From Amycolatopsis sp. CA-230715 (GTDB lineage Bacteria > Actinomycetota > Actinomycetes > Mycobacteriales > Pseudonocardiaceae), in assembly GCF_018736145.1 (NCBI RefSeq), contig NZ_CP059997.1, positions 81,001 to 145,000 of the forward strand: a stretch of 64,000 nt of DNA, read 5' to 3'. Below are positions 44,255 through 53,147 of this stretch, one piece after another. The stretch's first letter is position 1, and each line of letters starts with the position of its first letter. The translations under genes were made by a program, and so were the position numbers. Below the pieces are notes generated by a model, which saw only the letters and a list, made by a program, of their open reading frames with translations, ran no database searches and was not told where the DNA came from.

Positions 44255-44284
44255 GGCAACTATTGTGCGCGCACAATAGTTGCC
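44255..44284. promoter_or_regulatory. Perfect 30-bp palindromic operator touching the MarR start codon
   Basis: GGCAACTATTGTGCG (44255-44269) is followed directly by its exact reverse complement (44270-44284). The next base is the G of the MarR GTG start. A smaller palindrome CAACTAGTTG at 44239-44248 carries the same CAACTA half. This is the expected operator for MarR autoregulation and control of the MFS gene, and it may also reach the carbonic anhydrase promoter. Confidence 0.85.
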
Positions 44285-44695
44285 GTGGGTACGGATGCGG
44301 CCGAGGTGTGGGGCAAGCTGGTCTCGGTGGTGATGGACAGCAGGGGCGACTGGCGCCGGTCCGTCTCCGAAGCCACCGGGCTGCCGTTCACCAGGGTGCG
44401 CGCGCTGAAGCGGCTCGGCGAGCCCCGCACGATGGCCGATCTCGCCGACCGGATGGGCGTCGACGCGCCCGCCGCCACGGTCGCCGTCAACGACCTGGAA
44501 GCGCGCGGGCTCGTGCTGCGCCGCCCGCACCCGGGCAACCGGCGCGCCAAGCTCGTCGAACTGACCCCGGCGGGCAGGCGCGTCCTCGACACCGTGCACG
44601 CCGTCGCCGACCGGCCGCCCGCGGGACTGGCCGCGCTGGGCGAGGACGACCTCGCCGCGCTCGCCGCACTCCTCGACCGGATTTCCGCGCCGTGA
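44285..44695 (+). CDS. MarR-family regulator
   Basis: 136 residues from GTG 44285. A winged helix of the MarR type lies in the middle (RTMADLADRMGVDAPAATVA, NDLEARGLVLRR, then the wing PGNRRAKLVELTPAG). Its stop overlaps the GTG of the MFS gene (GTGA), a coupled regulator-pump pair. It is a short MarR with little dimerisation helix at the N-terminus. The ligand is probably a substrate of the pump. Confidence 0.88.
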   Translation: MGTDAAEVWGKLVSVVMDSRGDWRRSVSEATGLPFTRVRALKRLGEPRTMADLADRMGVDAPAATVAVNDLEARGLVLRRPHPGNRRAKLVELTPAGRRVLDTVHAVADRPPAGLAALGEDDLAALAALLDRISAP

Positions 44696-46149
44696 CACCG
44701 AAACCAGCCCGCCTTGGGGGACCTTTGCTCGATCGCCGCCACCGGCTGCTCGTACTCGCCATCTGCTGTATGAGCCTGTTCATCGTCGGGCTCGACAACA
44801 CCATCGTGAACCTCGCGCTGCCGTCGATCCAGCGCGACCTGCACTCCCCGCCCACCGGTCTGCAGTGGACGATCGACGCCTACACCGTGGTGATCGCCAG
44901 CCTGCTCATGCTGTCCGGCTCGATGGCCGACCGGTTCGGGCGCCGCCGTGTCTTCCAGCTCGGCCTCGTCCTGTTCGGACTCGGTTCGCTGCTGTGCAGC
45001 ATCGCGCCGACCACCGGCGCGCTCATCGCCTTCCGGATGATCCAGGCGATCGGTGGTTCGATGCTCAACCCGGTCGCCATGTCGATCATCACGAACACCT
45101 TCACCGATCCGCGCGAACGGGCGCGGGCGATCGGAGTGTGGGGCGGCGTGGTCGGGCTCAGCATGTCGCTGGGCCCCGTCGTCGGCGGCGCGCTCGTCGA
45201 CGCGGTGGGCTGGCGCTCGATCTTCTGGCTCAACGTCCCCGTGTGCGTGCTCGCGATCGTGCTCACCGCGGTGTACGTGCCGGAGTCGAAGGCACCGCAC
45301 CCGCGCCGCTTCGACCCGGTCGGCCAGCTGCTGGTGATGGTCCTGCTCGCGTCGCTGACCTACGGCGTCATCGAAGGACCCGGCGCGGGCTGGGGCTCCC
45401 CGTGGATCGTGGGCTGCTTCGCCGCCGCCGCGATTTCGGCCGTGGCACTGGCTTTCTACGAACGACGACGCCGCGAGCCGTTGCTCGACACCCGCTTCTT
45501 CCGCAGCGCGCCGTTCAGCGGCGCCACCCTCATCGCGATCACCGGGTTCGCCGCGCTCGGCGGGTTCCTCTTCCTGAACGCGCTGTACCTGCAGGACGTG
45601 CGCGGCCTGTCCCCGCTGCACGCGGGCCTGTACACACTGCCGATGGCGGTGATGACCGGGATCTTCGCGCCGCTGTCCGGCCGGGTCGTCGGGTCGAGGG
45701 GCCCGCGCCTGCCGCTGCTCGTCGCGGGCGCCGGGATCACGCTGTGCGCGGTCCTGCTGTCCACATTGGACATCGACACCCCGGTCTGGCAGTTGCTGCT
45801 CGCCTACCTGGCGTTCGGCATCGGGTTCGGCATGCTGAACGCGCCGATCACCAACGCGGCGGTGTCCGGGATGCCGAGGGCGCAGGCCGGGGTCGCCGCG
45901 GCGGTCGCCTCGACCAGCCGCCAGGTCGGCGCGTCGCTCGGGGTCGCCGTGCTCGGCGCCGCCGTCACCGCGCGGGTCACCCCGTCGCGGGGTTTCGCCG
46001 AGGCGAGCCACCTCGGCTGGTACATCATGGCGGGCTGCGGCGTCGCGGTACTCGTGCTGGGGCTCGCGAGCACCAGCGCCTGGGCGCTGCGCACCGCTTC
46101 CGCCGTCGCGGCAGGCGAAGAAGCGCCACGGGAGAAGGCACTGCGGTGA
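44692..46149 (+). CDS. MFS drug-efflux transporter, DHA2 (14-helix) type
   Basis: 485 residues from GTG 44692; TTG 44725, behind GGGGGA, is a possible alternative. Motif A is SGSMADRFGRRRVFQLGLV and motif C GGVVGLSMSLGPVVGG; LDNTIVNLALPSIQ is the DHA2 signature near the N-terminus. About 14 helices. Should export drugs or related compounds with proton exchange, under control of the MarR protein encoded just upstream. Confidence 0.92.
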   Translation: MTPKPARLGGPLLDRRHRLLVLAICCMSLFIVGLDNTIVNLALPSIQRDLHSPPTGLQWTIDAYTVVIASLLMLSGSMADRFGRRRVFQLGLVLFGLGSLLCSIAPTTGALIAFRMIQAIGGSMLNPVAMSIITNTFTDPRERARAIGVWGGVVGLSMSLGPVVGGALVDAVGWRSIFWLNVPVCVLAIVLTAVYVPESKAPHPRRFDPVGQLLVMVLLASLTYGVIEGPGAGWGSPWIVGCFAAAAISAVALAFYERRRREPLLDTRFFRSAPFSGATLIAITGFAALGGFLFLNALYLQDVRGLSPLHAGLYTLPMAVMTGIFAPLSGRVVGSRGPRLPLLVAGAGITLCAVLLSTLDIDTPVWQLLLAYLAFGIGFGMLNAPITNAAVSGMPRAQAGVAAAVASTSRQVGASLGVAVLGAAVTARVTPSRGFAEASHLGWYIMAGCGVAVLVLGLASTSAWALRTASAVAAGEEAPREKALR

Positions 46150-46152
46150 GCC

Positions 46153-46185
46153 GCGCGGCCGCCCCGCGCCCAGGGGCGGCCGCGC
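46153..46185. terminator. Two-way terminator hairpin between MFS and HelR genes
   Basis: GCGCGGCCGCCCC (46153-46165) and its exact reverse complement (46173-46185) surround a 7-nt loop. It fills nearly the whole 40-bp gap between the convergent stop codons. It is unrelated in sequence to the dispersed palindrome family. Confidence 0.75.
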
Positions 46186-46189
46186 GCCG

Positions 46190-48391
46190 TTACTTCCCCG
46201 CGCCGGCGGACACCGGGACTTCGACGAGCCCGGTCAGCGCCTCCGGCATCGGGTTCCGGTGCAGGACGCCGAGGCGCTGGGTGGCGCGGGTGAGCGCGAC
46301 GTAGAGCTCGGCCGCGCCGCGCGGGCCGTCGGCGAGGATCCGGTCCGGGTCCACGACCAGCACGGCGTCGAACTCCAAGCCCTTCGTGTCGGAGGCGCGC
46401 ACCGCGCCGGGCACCCCCGGCGGCCCGATCACCACGCTGGTGCCTTCACGGCCCGCCTCGTCCCGCTCGAATTCCTCGATGGCGACGGGCAGTTCGTCCT
46501 CGGTCACCCGCCTCGACCACGGCTGGACACCGCACGCGCGGACCGACTCCGGCGGCTCGACACCGGGCGCGAACTCGGCGAGCAGCGCCGCGGCGACGGC
46601 CATGATCTCCGCCGGGGTGCGGTAGTTCACCGACAGCGACCGGTAGACCCAGCGGCCGGGCACGTAGCGCTCCAGCATCGAGCCCCACGAGCGCGCGCCC
46701 GCCTCCGACCGGCGCTGGGCGAGATCGCCGACCACCGTGAAGGACCGGTTGGGGCACCGCCGCATCAGCACCCGCCAGTCCATTTCGGACAGTTCCTGCG
46801 CCTCGTCGACCACCACGTGCCGGTAGGTCCAGTCCCGGTCCGCGGCGGCGCGTTCGACAAGGGTGCGGGTGTCCTGGTCGACGAAGCGGTCGGCCAGCTC
46901 GTCGGCGAAGATCAGGTTTTCGGCCGCCAGCATGACGTCCTCGTCCATTTCCTCGCGGTCCAGCTTCATGATCTCCATGACGCCTTCGGCGTACTCCTCC
47001 TTGGCTTTGCGTTCCCGCTCGGCGGCCCGCTGCGCCGCCTTTTCCGCCGTCTTGTCGAAACCGAGGAGGTCGACCAGCTCGTCGAGCAACGGGATGTCCG
47101 ACACCGTCCACGCCTCTTCGTCGGCGCGCAGGAGCACCGGGTCCGCGCCCGCCGCCCGCAGCCGTTCTTCGGAGGAGTACAGCGATCCCAGCAGCGTTTC
47201 CGGGGTCAGGATCGGCCACAGCGCGTCGAGCGCGGCGAGGAACCGGTCGTCCTGCGCGAGCTCCTTGACCAGCCCGGTCCGCATGTCCTCCCATTCTTCG
47301 CGGTCGTCCCTGGTCAGCCAGCCCCGTCCGATCCGGCCGATCGCCCGTTCGGTGAGCACGTACGTGACGATCTCGGTGAACGTCGCGCGGGCCTCGTTGT
47401 GCGGCAGCCCGCTGTCGCGCGCCTCCTGCCTCGCCCACTCCGCGGTCGGGGCGTCGATGTGCACCGTGACGTCCTTCAGCTGGATCGGCACCGGCTCCTC
47501 CGGCAGCCGCTGCCGGTCGGCGACCGCCGCAGCGAGCACGTCCAGCATCTTCAGCGATCCCTTGAGCCGCGCGACTTCCGGCGCGTCCTCGGCCGTGGTG
47601 CTCAGCCCCGGCACGAGGTCCCCCGGGGTCATGAACACGACGTCGGACTCCCCGAGCGACGGCAGGACGCGGCCGATGTGGTGCAGGAACGACGGATTGG
47701 GCCCGATCACGAGCACGCCGTGCCGTTCCATCCGCTCCCGCTGGGTGTAGAGCAGGTACGCGACCCGGTGCAGCGCCACCACGGTCTTCCCGGTACCGGG
47801 CCCGCCCTCGATCACCAGCACCCCGGGGTGGTCGAGCCGGATGATCTCGTCCTGCTCGGCCTGGATCGTCGCGACGATGTCGCGCATCCCCTCGCCTCGC
47901 GGCGCGTTGACCGCCGCGAGCAGCGCCGCGTCGCCCTGCTCGCCCTCGGCTGGCCTGCCGAACACCTCGTCGGTGAACCCGGTGACCGTCCGCCCGCCCG
48001 TGTGGAGCTGACGGCGGCGGCGCATGTTCTCCGGGTTCGCGCCGGTGGCGACGTAGAACGCGCGCGCCGCCGGAGCCCGCCAATCGAGCAGCACGGGCTC
48101 GTAGTCGTTTTCCTCGTCAAAAAGGCCGATCCGGCCGATGTAGGAACGTTCACCGGAAACGGTGTCCAGTCGCCCGAAGCACAATCCGTTGTCGGCGACG
48201 TCCAGCCGCTTCACCTCCCTGGCCGTCGCGCGCACCCGCACGTCCCGTTCCATCGGCGTTCCGCCGTCTCCCCGCAGTGCCTTCCGGTACTCCCCCTTCA
48301 CTCGCGCGCGCTCGGCGTCGAGCCGCGTGTAAAGCCCGGCCACGTAGTCCCGTTCGGACCGCAATTCCGCTTCGTACCCCTGAGTTGACAC
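46190..48391 (-). CDS. HelR/HelD-type RNA polymerase-recycling helicase
   Basis: 733 residues from GTG 48391 (GAGGA upstream). UvrD-like motor with Walker A GGPGTGKTVVALHR near residues 194-207, Walker B VVVDEAQELSEMDWR and a C-terminal helicase half with DTKGLEFDAVLVVDP and LYVALTRATQRL. The N-terminal region is a coiled coil (LRSERDYVAGLYTRLDAERA), which in HelD proteins reaches into RNA polymerase. Actinobacterial HelR releases stalled or rifamycin-bound polymerase and gives rifamycin tolerance. The subfamily call rests on overall pattern; a general HelD role is the alternative. Confidence 0.83.
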   Translation of the reverse strand: MSTQGYEAELRSERDYVAGLYTRLDAERARVKGEYRKALRGDGGTPMERDVRVRATAREVKRLDVADNGLCFGRLDTVSGERSYIGRIGLFDEENDYEPVLLDWRAPAARAFYVATGANPENMRRRRQLHTGGRTVTGFTDEVFGRPAEGEQGDAALLAAVNAPRGEGMRDIVATIQAEQDEIIRLDHPGVLVIEGGPGTGKTVVALHRVAYLLYTQRERMERHGVLVIGPNPSFLHHIGRVLPSLGESDVVFMTPGDLVPGLSTTAEDAPEVARLKGSLKMLDVLAAAVADRQRLPEEPVPIQLKDVTVHIDAPTAEWARQEARDSGLPHNEARATFTEIVTYVLTERAIGRIGRGWLTRDDREEWEDMRTGLVKELAQDDRFLAALDALWPILTPETLLGSLYSSEERLRAAGADPVLLRADEEAWTVSDIPLLDELVDLLGFDKTAEKAAQRAAERERKAKEEYAEGVMEIMKLDREEMDEDVMLAAENLIFADELADRFVDQDTRTLVERAAADRDWTYRHVVVDEAQELSEMDWRVLMRRCPNRSFTVVGDLAQRRSEAGARSWGSMLERYVPGRWVYRSLSVNYRTPAEIMAVAAALLAEFAPGVEPPESVRACGVQPWSRRVTEDELPVAIEEFERDEAGREGTSVVIGPPGVPGAVRASDTKGLEFDAVLVVDPDRILADGPRGAAELYVALTRATQRLGVLHRNPMPEALTGLVEVPVSAGAGK

Positions 48392-48569
48392 TTGTCCTCG
48401 CAGCCGCTAAACTGACATTAGGTTCGGCGGACTATCCATTGTTTTATGGAGAGCACGCCGATTTTTTATTGTCCCCCTTTTGTCAAGTCCCCCTCGGCGA
48501 GAACGTCTTCCCCGGCGAAATCCGGTGCCGTTCCGCGCGGGCGGGACGGCACCCGCGCGGAACGCGCCC
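48392..48569 (-). promoter_or_regulatory. AT-rich promoter region of the helicase gene
   Basis: This gap is much richer in A and T than its surroundings (runs such as GATTTTTTATTG near 48459-48470). On the minus strand TTGACA is present at 48480-48485, about 90 bp before the GTG, a good -35 candidate. I do not see the palindromic rifamycin-associated element known upstream of some helR genes. Confidence 0.45.
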
Positions 48570-50339
48570 CTAAGCCGAGTAGAGCGCTTCGATCCGGTCC
48601 GCGTACCGTGCCGCGATCGGCTTGCGCCGCAGCTTCATCGTCGGCGTGACCTCGTCGCCGCCGGGTTCCCACACGTCGGGCAGGACCACGGTCTTCTTGA
48701 CCTGCTCCACGCGCGAGAGCTTCCCGTTCGCCCGCTCGACCGCGTCCTCGACCATCGCGACCACTTCGGGATCGGTGGCGAGCGCGGCGGGCGCGGCGTC
48801 GGGCAGCCCGCGTTCGGCCGCGTGCGCCGCGCAGGCGTCGGGGTCGAGCGTCACCAGCGCCACGACGTAGGGCCGCCGGTCCCCGACCGCCAGCACCGAC
48901 CCGATCAGCGGGCAACCGACCTTCACCGCGTTCTCGATGTTGCTCGGGGACATGTTCTTGCCCGCCGCGTTGATGATCAGTTCCTTCTTGCGGTCGACGA
49001 TGCGGACGTAGCCGTCCTCGTCGATCGTGGCGATGTCGCCGGAATGCAGCCAGCCGTCGGCATCGAGGATCTCCGCGGTCTTCTCCGGCTCTCCGCGGTA
49101 GCCCTTCATCACGATCGGGCCGCGCACGAGCAGTTCCCCGTCCTCGGCGATCCGCACTTCGACGCCGCTGAACGGGGTCCCGACGGTGCCGACGCGGATC
49201 CGGCCCGGCCGGTTCGCGGTGGCCGCGGCGGTCAGCTCGGACATGCCCCACGCCTCGCACACCGTGACGCCCAGCGCGAGCATGAACTCGAGCGCGTCCG
49301 GCTCGATCGGCGCGGCGCTGGAGGCCGCCACCTTCACCTCGTCCAGCCCGAGCGCGGCACGGACCCGGGAAAGCACCAGCCGGTCGGCGATCCGGTGCCG
49401 GAGCCGCAGCGGGAACGGGACCGGCTTCCCTTCGAGCCGGACCACGCGCCGCCCGACGCCGATCGCCCACGCGCCGAGCCGCTTCTTCACCGGGCTCTTC
49501 TCGGCGGCGAGCTTCGCCTCCACCCCGGCTTTGATCTTGTACCAGATCGCGGGCACGCCGACGAAGAACGTCGGGCGCGCGTCGGTCAGCGCGGCGAGCA
49601 CCTCCTTCGGGTTCGCCACCGTGGTGATCTCGACGCCGGTGAACAGGTTCCCCCAGTGGCACACCCACCGGTTCGCGGCGTGGGCGTCGGGCAGGTAGGA
49701 CACCACTCGGTCCCCGACGGCGATGTCCGCCACCTCTCGCGCCGCCTCCGTGTTCGCGATCAGGTTGGCGTGGGTCAGTTCGACGCCCTTCGGCGGCCCG
49801 GTGGTGCCCGAGGTGTAGACGATCGTGAGCACGTCGCCCGCGTCCACCGCGCGCCACGAAGCCTCGAAGTCGAACCCCGGCGCGGGCGAGTTCTCCAGCT
49901 CCGCCAACGAGATCACGCCCTCGCGCTCGCCGTCGACGCAGACGATGTGCTCGACGTCCCCGGCGCGGGCGGCCGCCTCGACCACGTCCAGGAACTGCGT
50001 CTCGCACACCACGACCCGGTTGCCCGCGTTGCCGAACAGGTACCGGACCTTCTCGGGCGGGTTGGTGTTGTAGATGGAGAACGGCGTCGCGCCGGCGTGC
50101 AGCGCCGCGGTGTCCACCAAATGGAACTCCGGGGAGTTGGTGAGCATGATCCCGACCGTGTCCCCCTTGCCGACGCCGAGCCCGGCGAGCCCCGCCGCGA
50201 TCCGCTCCACGCGCCTGCCGTAGTCGCGCCAGGTGAGCACGGTCGTGTCGCCGGGCGTCCTGATCGCGACCCGGTCCGGATGGGCCGCGACCAGGGATTG
50301 GAACGACTCGCACAGCGTCTTCGGGGCGGGGTTCGGCAC
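48570..50339 (-). CDS. Long-chain acyl-CoA synthetase (FadD15-like)
   Basis: 589 residues from GTG 50339 with CAGGAGA upstream. AMP-binding enzyme motifs: P-loop TIVYTSGTTGPPKGVELTH near 190, GVPAIWYKIKAGVEAKL, a substrate motif CEAWGMSEL, GWLHSGDIATIDEDGYVRI near 430 and the C-terminal Lys in TPTMKLRRKPIAARY. It activates fatty acids to acyl-CoA through an acyl-AMP. The long linker with KxxxW-type region is typical of the FadD15 branch. No pathway partner adjoins it. Confidence 0.9.
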   Translation of the reverse strand: MPNPAPKTLCESFQSLVAAHPDRVAIRTPGDTTVLTWRDYGRRVERIAAGLAGLGVGKGDTVGIMLTNSPEFHLVDTAALHAGATPFSIYNTNPPEKVRYLFGNAGNRVVVCETQFLDVVEAAARAGDVEHIVCVDGEREGVISLAELENSPAPGFDFEASWRAVDAGDVLTIVYTSGTTGPPKGVELTHANLIANTEAAREVADIAVGDRVVSYLPDAHAANRWVCHWGNLFTGVEITTVANPKEVLAALTDARPTFFVGVPAIWYKIKAGVEAKLAAEKSPVKKRLGAWAIGVGRRVVRLEGKPVPFPLRLRHRIADRLVLSRVRAALGLDEVKVAASSAAPIEPDALEFMLALGVTVCEAWGMSELTAAATANRPGRIRVGTVGTPFSGVEVRIAEDGELLVRGPIVMKGYRGEPEKTAEILDADGWLHSGDIATIDEDGYVRIVDRKKELIINAAGKNMSPSNIENAVKVGCPLIGSVLAVGDRRPYVVALVTLDPDACAAHAAERGLPDAAPAALATDPEVVAMVEDAVERANGKLSRVEQVKKTVVLPDVWEPGGDEVTPTMKLRRKPIAARYADRIEALYSA

Positions 50340-50449
50340 GCGCGTCTCCTGGTGGTCGGGGAAGTGCCCTCGGTACGGGAGAACCACAATCTACTGCCCG
50401 GTACCACCCGGCGTCATGCCGCGCGCCCCGGTGTCCACAAAGGACTTGC

Positions 50450-50851
50450 TCAGCGCGCGCGGCGGCTGAGCCAGCGCCGCGCCTGCCAGAGCCCGGCCAC
50501 CGCGGCGGCGCCGGGCAGCGCGGTCCACATCCACCACGGTTCCTCGGCGTTCCCGCTGAACACCATCACCAGCACCCACACCACGATCTGGACCACGGTC
50601 AGCGCGAAGGTCACCGCGGCCACCAGCCTCGCCGCCACGAGCAGGTCCACGGGCACGACCGCGCCGGGCGACCGGGGAAGCGCGCCCCGCAGGTCGCCGC
50701 GCGTCCTCGCGGTCGCCAAGCGCGCGTACCGGTCCGCCGCCTCCTCGTCGGTGAGCAGACCGGCCGTGCGCGCCTCCTCGATGCGCTCGCCCACCACCGT
50801 CCGATCCGCCGCGGAGAGCGGCAGCTCGGTGAGCCATGCCGGTGAACGCAC
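50450..50851 (-). CDS. DUF1707-domain membrane protein
   Basis: 133 residues from GTG 50851. The N-terminal half is a DUF1707/SHOCT-like domain (SAADRTVVGERIEEARTAGL, DEEAADRYARLATARTRGDL). Two membrane helices follow (about residues 68-92 and 102-120), then a basic tail. Such proteins are abundant in actinomycetes and may help membrane protein assembly; the function is unknown. It is divergent from a TetR gene. Confidence 0.85.
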   Translation of the reverse strand: MRSPAWLTELPLSAADRTVVGERIEEARTAGLLTDEEAADRYARLATARTRGDLRGALPRSPGAVVPVDLLVAARLVAAVTFALTVVQIVVWVLVMVFSGNAEEPWWMWTALPGAAAVAGLWQARRWLSRRAR

Positions 50852-50941
50852 GCCCGATCCCCTTCCCGTCAGCGGTTCCGGTAAATAGTGTATTGCACGC
50901 ACAGTTTATCGCCGGTGGCGTGATGCGGAAGGATGGCGGTG

Positions 50942-51667
50942 ATGACGGAGAACGACCCGAAGCTCCCGCCGGGACTCGCGCTCGCCTGGGGCGTCACGCC
51001 GGGGCCCCGGCGCGGCCCGAAGCCCGCGCACACCATCGACGACGTGGTGCGGGCCGGGATCGAAGTGGCCGACGCCGACGGGTTCGGCGCGGTGTCGATG
51101 CCGCGGATCGCCCGGCACCTCGGGCTCACTCCCAACGCGCTCTACCGCTACGTCCGGTCGAAGGACGAGCTGCTCGTCCTGCTCGCGGACACCGCGTGGG
51201 GCCCGCCGCCGGACTCGGTCGTCGAGACCGGGCACTGGCGCGAAGCCATGACCGTGTGGACACGCGCCTTCCTCGAACGGCTCCGCGTCCATCCGTGGCT
51301 GCTGGACATGCCCTCTCACGGCGCCCCGATCACGCCGAACCTGCTCGGCTGGATGGAGGTGTTCCTCGACGGCGTGTCCGGCTCCGGGCTGAGCGCCGCC
51401 GACGCGCTCGGCGCCGCGGTGCTGCTCGACAACTACGCGCGCGGCACCGCCGCACTGGACCGGGACCTGCGGCAGCGGACCCCGGCGCTCGCCCGGCCCG
51501 AGGTGCTCGAGTTCCTGCTGCCCCGGATGGCCGAACGGGGATTCCCGATCACGGCCTCGGTCTACGGCGGGGGCGGTTACGACGACGCCGAGCTTCCCGA
51601 AGCGGACATCGACTTCGGCCTCGACCGGATCCTCGACGGGATCCAGGTTCTCGTCGACCGCGCTTAG
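50942..51667 (+). CDS. TetR-family regulator with C-terminal TetR_C-type domain
   Basis: 241 residues from ATG 50942, chosen because GGAAGG sits 9 bp upstream; ATG 50933 is in frame. Helix-turn-helix about residues 33-75 (GAVSMPRIARHLGLTPNALY). The C-terminal domain resembles that of TetR/ActII-type regulators of drug pumps (RVHPWLLDMPSHGAPITPN). No pump lies next to it; the divergent DUF1707 gene or the convergent monooxygenase region are the nearest candidates for control. Confidence 0.88.
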   Translation: MTENDPKLPPGLALAWGVTPGPRRGPKPAHTIDDVVRAGIEVADADGFGAVSMPRIARHLGLTPNALYRYVRSKDELLVLLADTAWGPPPDSVVETGHWREAMTVWTRAFLERLRVHPWLLDMPSHGAPITPNLLGWMEVFLDGVSGSGLSAADALGAAVLLDNYARGTAALDRDLRQRTPALARPEVLEFLLPRMAERGFPITASVYGGGGYDDAELPEADIDFGLDRILDGIQVLVDRA

Positions 51668-51669
51668 AA

Positions 51670-51713
51670 TCGGCGCGCGCCCGCAGCGGGTGCGCGGTAC
51701 GGGCCCGCGCCGA
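51670..51713 (+). terminator. Stem-loop after the TetR gene
   Basis: TCGGCGCG (51670-51677) pairs with CGCGCCGA (51706-51713). The stem continues for five more pairs (GCCCG 51679-51683 with CGGGC 51700-51704) after one C-C mismatch. It starts 3 bp after the TetR stop codon. The remainder of 51714-51835 shows nothing. Confidence 0.6.
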
Positions 51714-51835
51714 CCCCCAGTACTCAGCACGATAGAAGATCATCGCGCCCAGTGGGAGCCCGAACACGATCTGTGGCCATTTCCGACCATCCACGCAGCT
51801 CAGCGTTTTGGCCACGCAATGGCCGCCGGACACGG

Positions 51836-53137
51836 TCAGGAGTCGCCGAACCCCGCGAAGACCCGGCGCTTGAGCGGAGGCACGGCGTTGAGCGAGCGGA
51901 ACACCGTCCTCGCCACGACGCGGCCGGCGCGGCCATCGCTCACCGCCATCGTCGCCGCCTTCATCGAATCCTTCACGGCCGCGAACCCGTACTCGGTCAT
52001 CTCGGCTTCGTACTCGCGGATGCCGTCGAGCAACCCGATGTCGCCCCGGTTCGCGGCAACCAGGCGGCGGCACAGCAGTCGGGCGTCGCGGAGCGCGGTG
52101 TTGGCCCCGATCCCGCGGAACGGCGTCATGCTGTGGATCGCGTCGCCAAGCACCGTCACGTTCGTCGTCTCCCACGCCGCCACCGGGGTGGCCGTCCTGA
52201 TCGGGAGGACGGTGACGGCCTCCTCGGCCGAGCCGGCCACGAGGGTTCGCAGGTCCTCGCTCCACCGCTCCGTCGTGTCGAGCACGAGGCCCCGCAGCTC
52301 CCCGCCCGTCAGCGACTCCAGCTCGCGCCCGCCGGTGCGGCGGTCCCAGCTCGGCCGTTTCGCCGCGAGCGCCCAGAAGACGTACGGCCGGGTGTTGTCG
52401 AACAGCGCGCCGGGTTCGAGTTCGTCGTTCTCGCCGGAGAACTCGTGCGGCGCGACGAACATCCCGCAGCCCTTCGGCGGCAGGACGCTCACCGGCCCGG
52501 CGAGGAACCGCGGCGCGAGCCCCGCCCTGGTCTCGTCGGTGAGCAGGTACTTCCCCGCTACCGCGACGATTCCCGTGTCGACCCGTTCGGCGTGGGGCAG
52601 GTACTGCGCGCGGACGCGGGACGTCCCGCCGTCGGCGCCGACCAGCACGTCGCCCGTCGCCGTGGTGCCGTCGGAAAAGACGGCCGTGACCCGTCCGTCC
52701 GGTTCCCGCTCGTACCGTTCGAACTTCTTGCCGAAGCGCACGACGTCGTCGAGACCGGACAGCAGGATCTGGCGCAGGGTGATCCTGCTGATCCCGTAGT
52801 GGCTGTCTTCCGGCGCGCGCGCCCCGCCGGTGGTGATCTCCGCGTCGAGCCGGAGGAGTTCCTTCGCCTGCTCCGTGACGAACCCGAACTCGTTGCCACC
52901 CTTCCCGCCGCTCGCGGCGAACCTCGCGAACGCCTCCGGTGGGAGCAACTCGGCGAGCGCGCCGCTGCCGTGCGGGTTGATGTGAATCCGGAACCCCTGC
53001 AGCCGGTCGGTCCGGTGCCGGTCCCGTTCGTACACGGTGACGCGCACGCCCGCTTTGCGCAGCCCGTGCGCCAGCGCGAGCCCGCCGATCCCGCCCCCGG
53101 CGACGAGCACGTCCAATGGTCTGGCCGATACCGCCAT
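51836..53137 (-). CDS. FAD-dependent monooxygenase (PHBH fold)
   Basis: 433 residues from ATG 53137 with GGAGGGGA upstream. FAD-binding GGGIGGLALAHGL near residues 14-26, a DG motif (VGADGGTSRVRAQYL) near 165-180 and the GDAIHSMTPFRGIGANTAL FAD-ribityl motif near 345. It belongs to the class of aromatic hydroxylases that also includes tetracycline- and rifamycin-modifying enzymes. It follows a MarR gene by 10 bp, so induction by its own substrate is likely. The substrate is unknown. Confidence 0.88.
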   Translation of the reverse strand: MAVSARPLDVLVAGGGIGGLALAHGLRKAGVRVTVYERDRHRTDRLQGFRIHINPHGSGALAELLPPEAFARFAASGGKGGNEFGFVTEQAKELLRLDAEITTGGARAPEDSHYGISRITLRQILLSGLDDVVRFGKKFERYEREPDGRVTAVFSDGTTATGDVLVGADGGTSRVRAQYLPHAERVDTGIVAVAGKYLLTDETRAGLAPRFLAGPVSVLPPKGCGMFVAPHEFSGENDELEPGALFDNTRPYVFWALAAKRPSWDRRTGGRELESLTGGELRGLVLDTTERWSEDLRTLVAGSAEEAVTVLPIRTATPVAAWETTNVTVLGDAIHSMTPFRGIGANTALRDARLLCRRLVAANRGDIGLLDGIREYEAEMTEYGFAAVKDSMKAATMAVSDGRAGRVVARTVFRSLNAVPPLKRRVFAGFGDS

Positions 53138-53147
53138 GGTTCCCCTC

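Noticed and set aside
46259..48388. Open frame of 709 codons on the plus strand
   Set aside because: Antisense to the helicase gene, with shadow-type composition.
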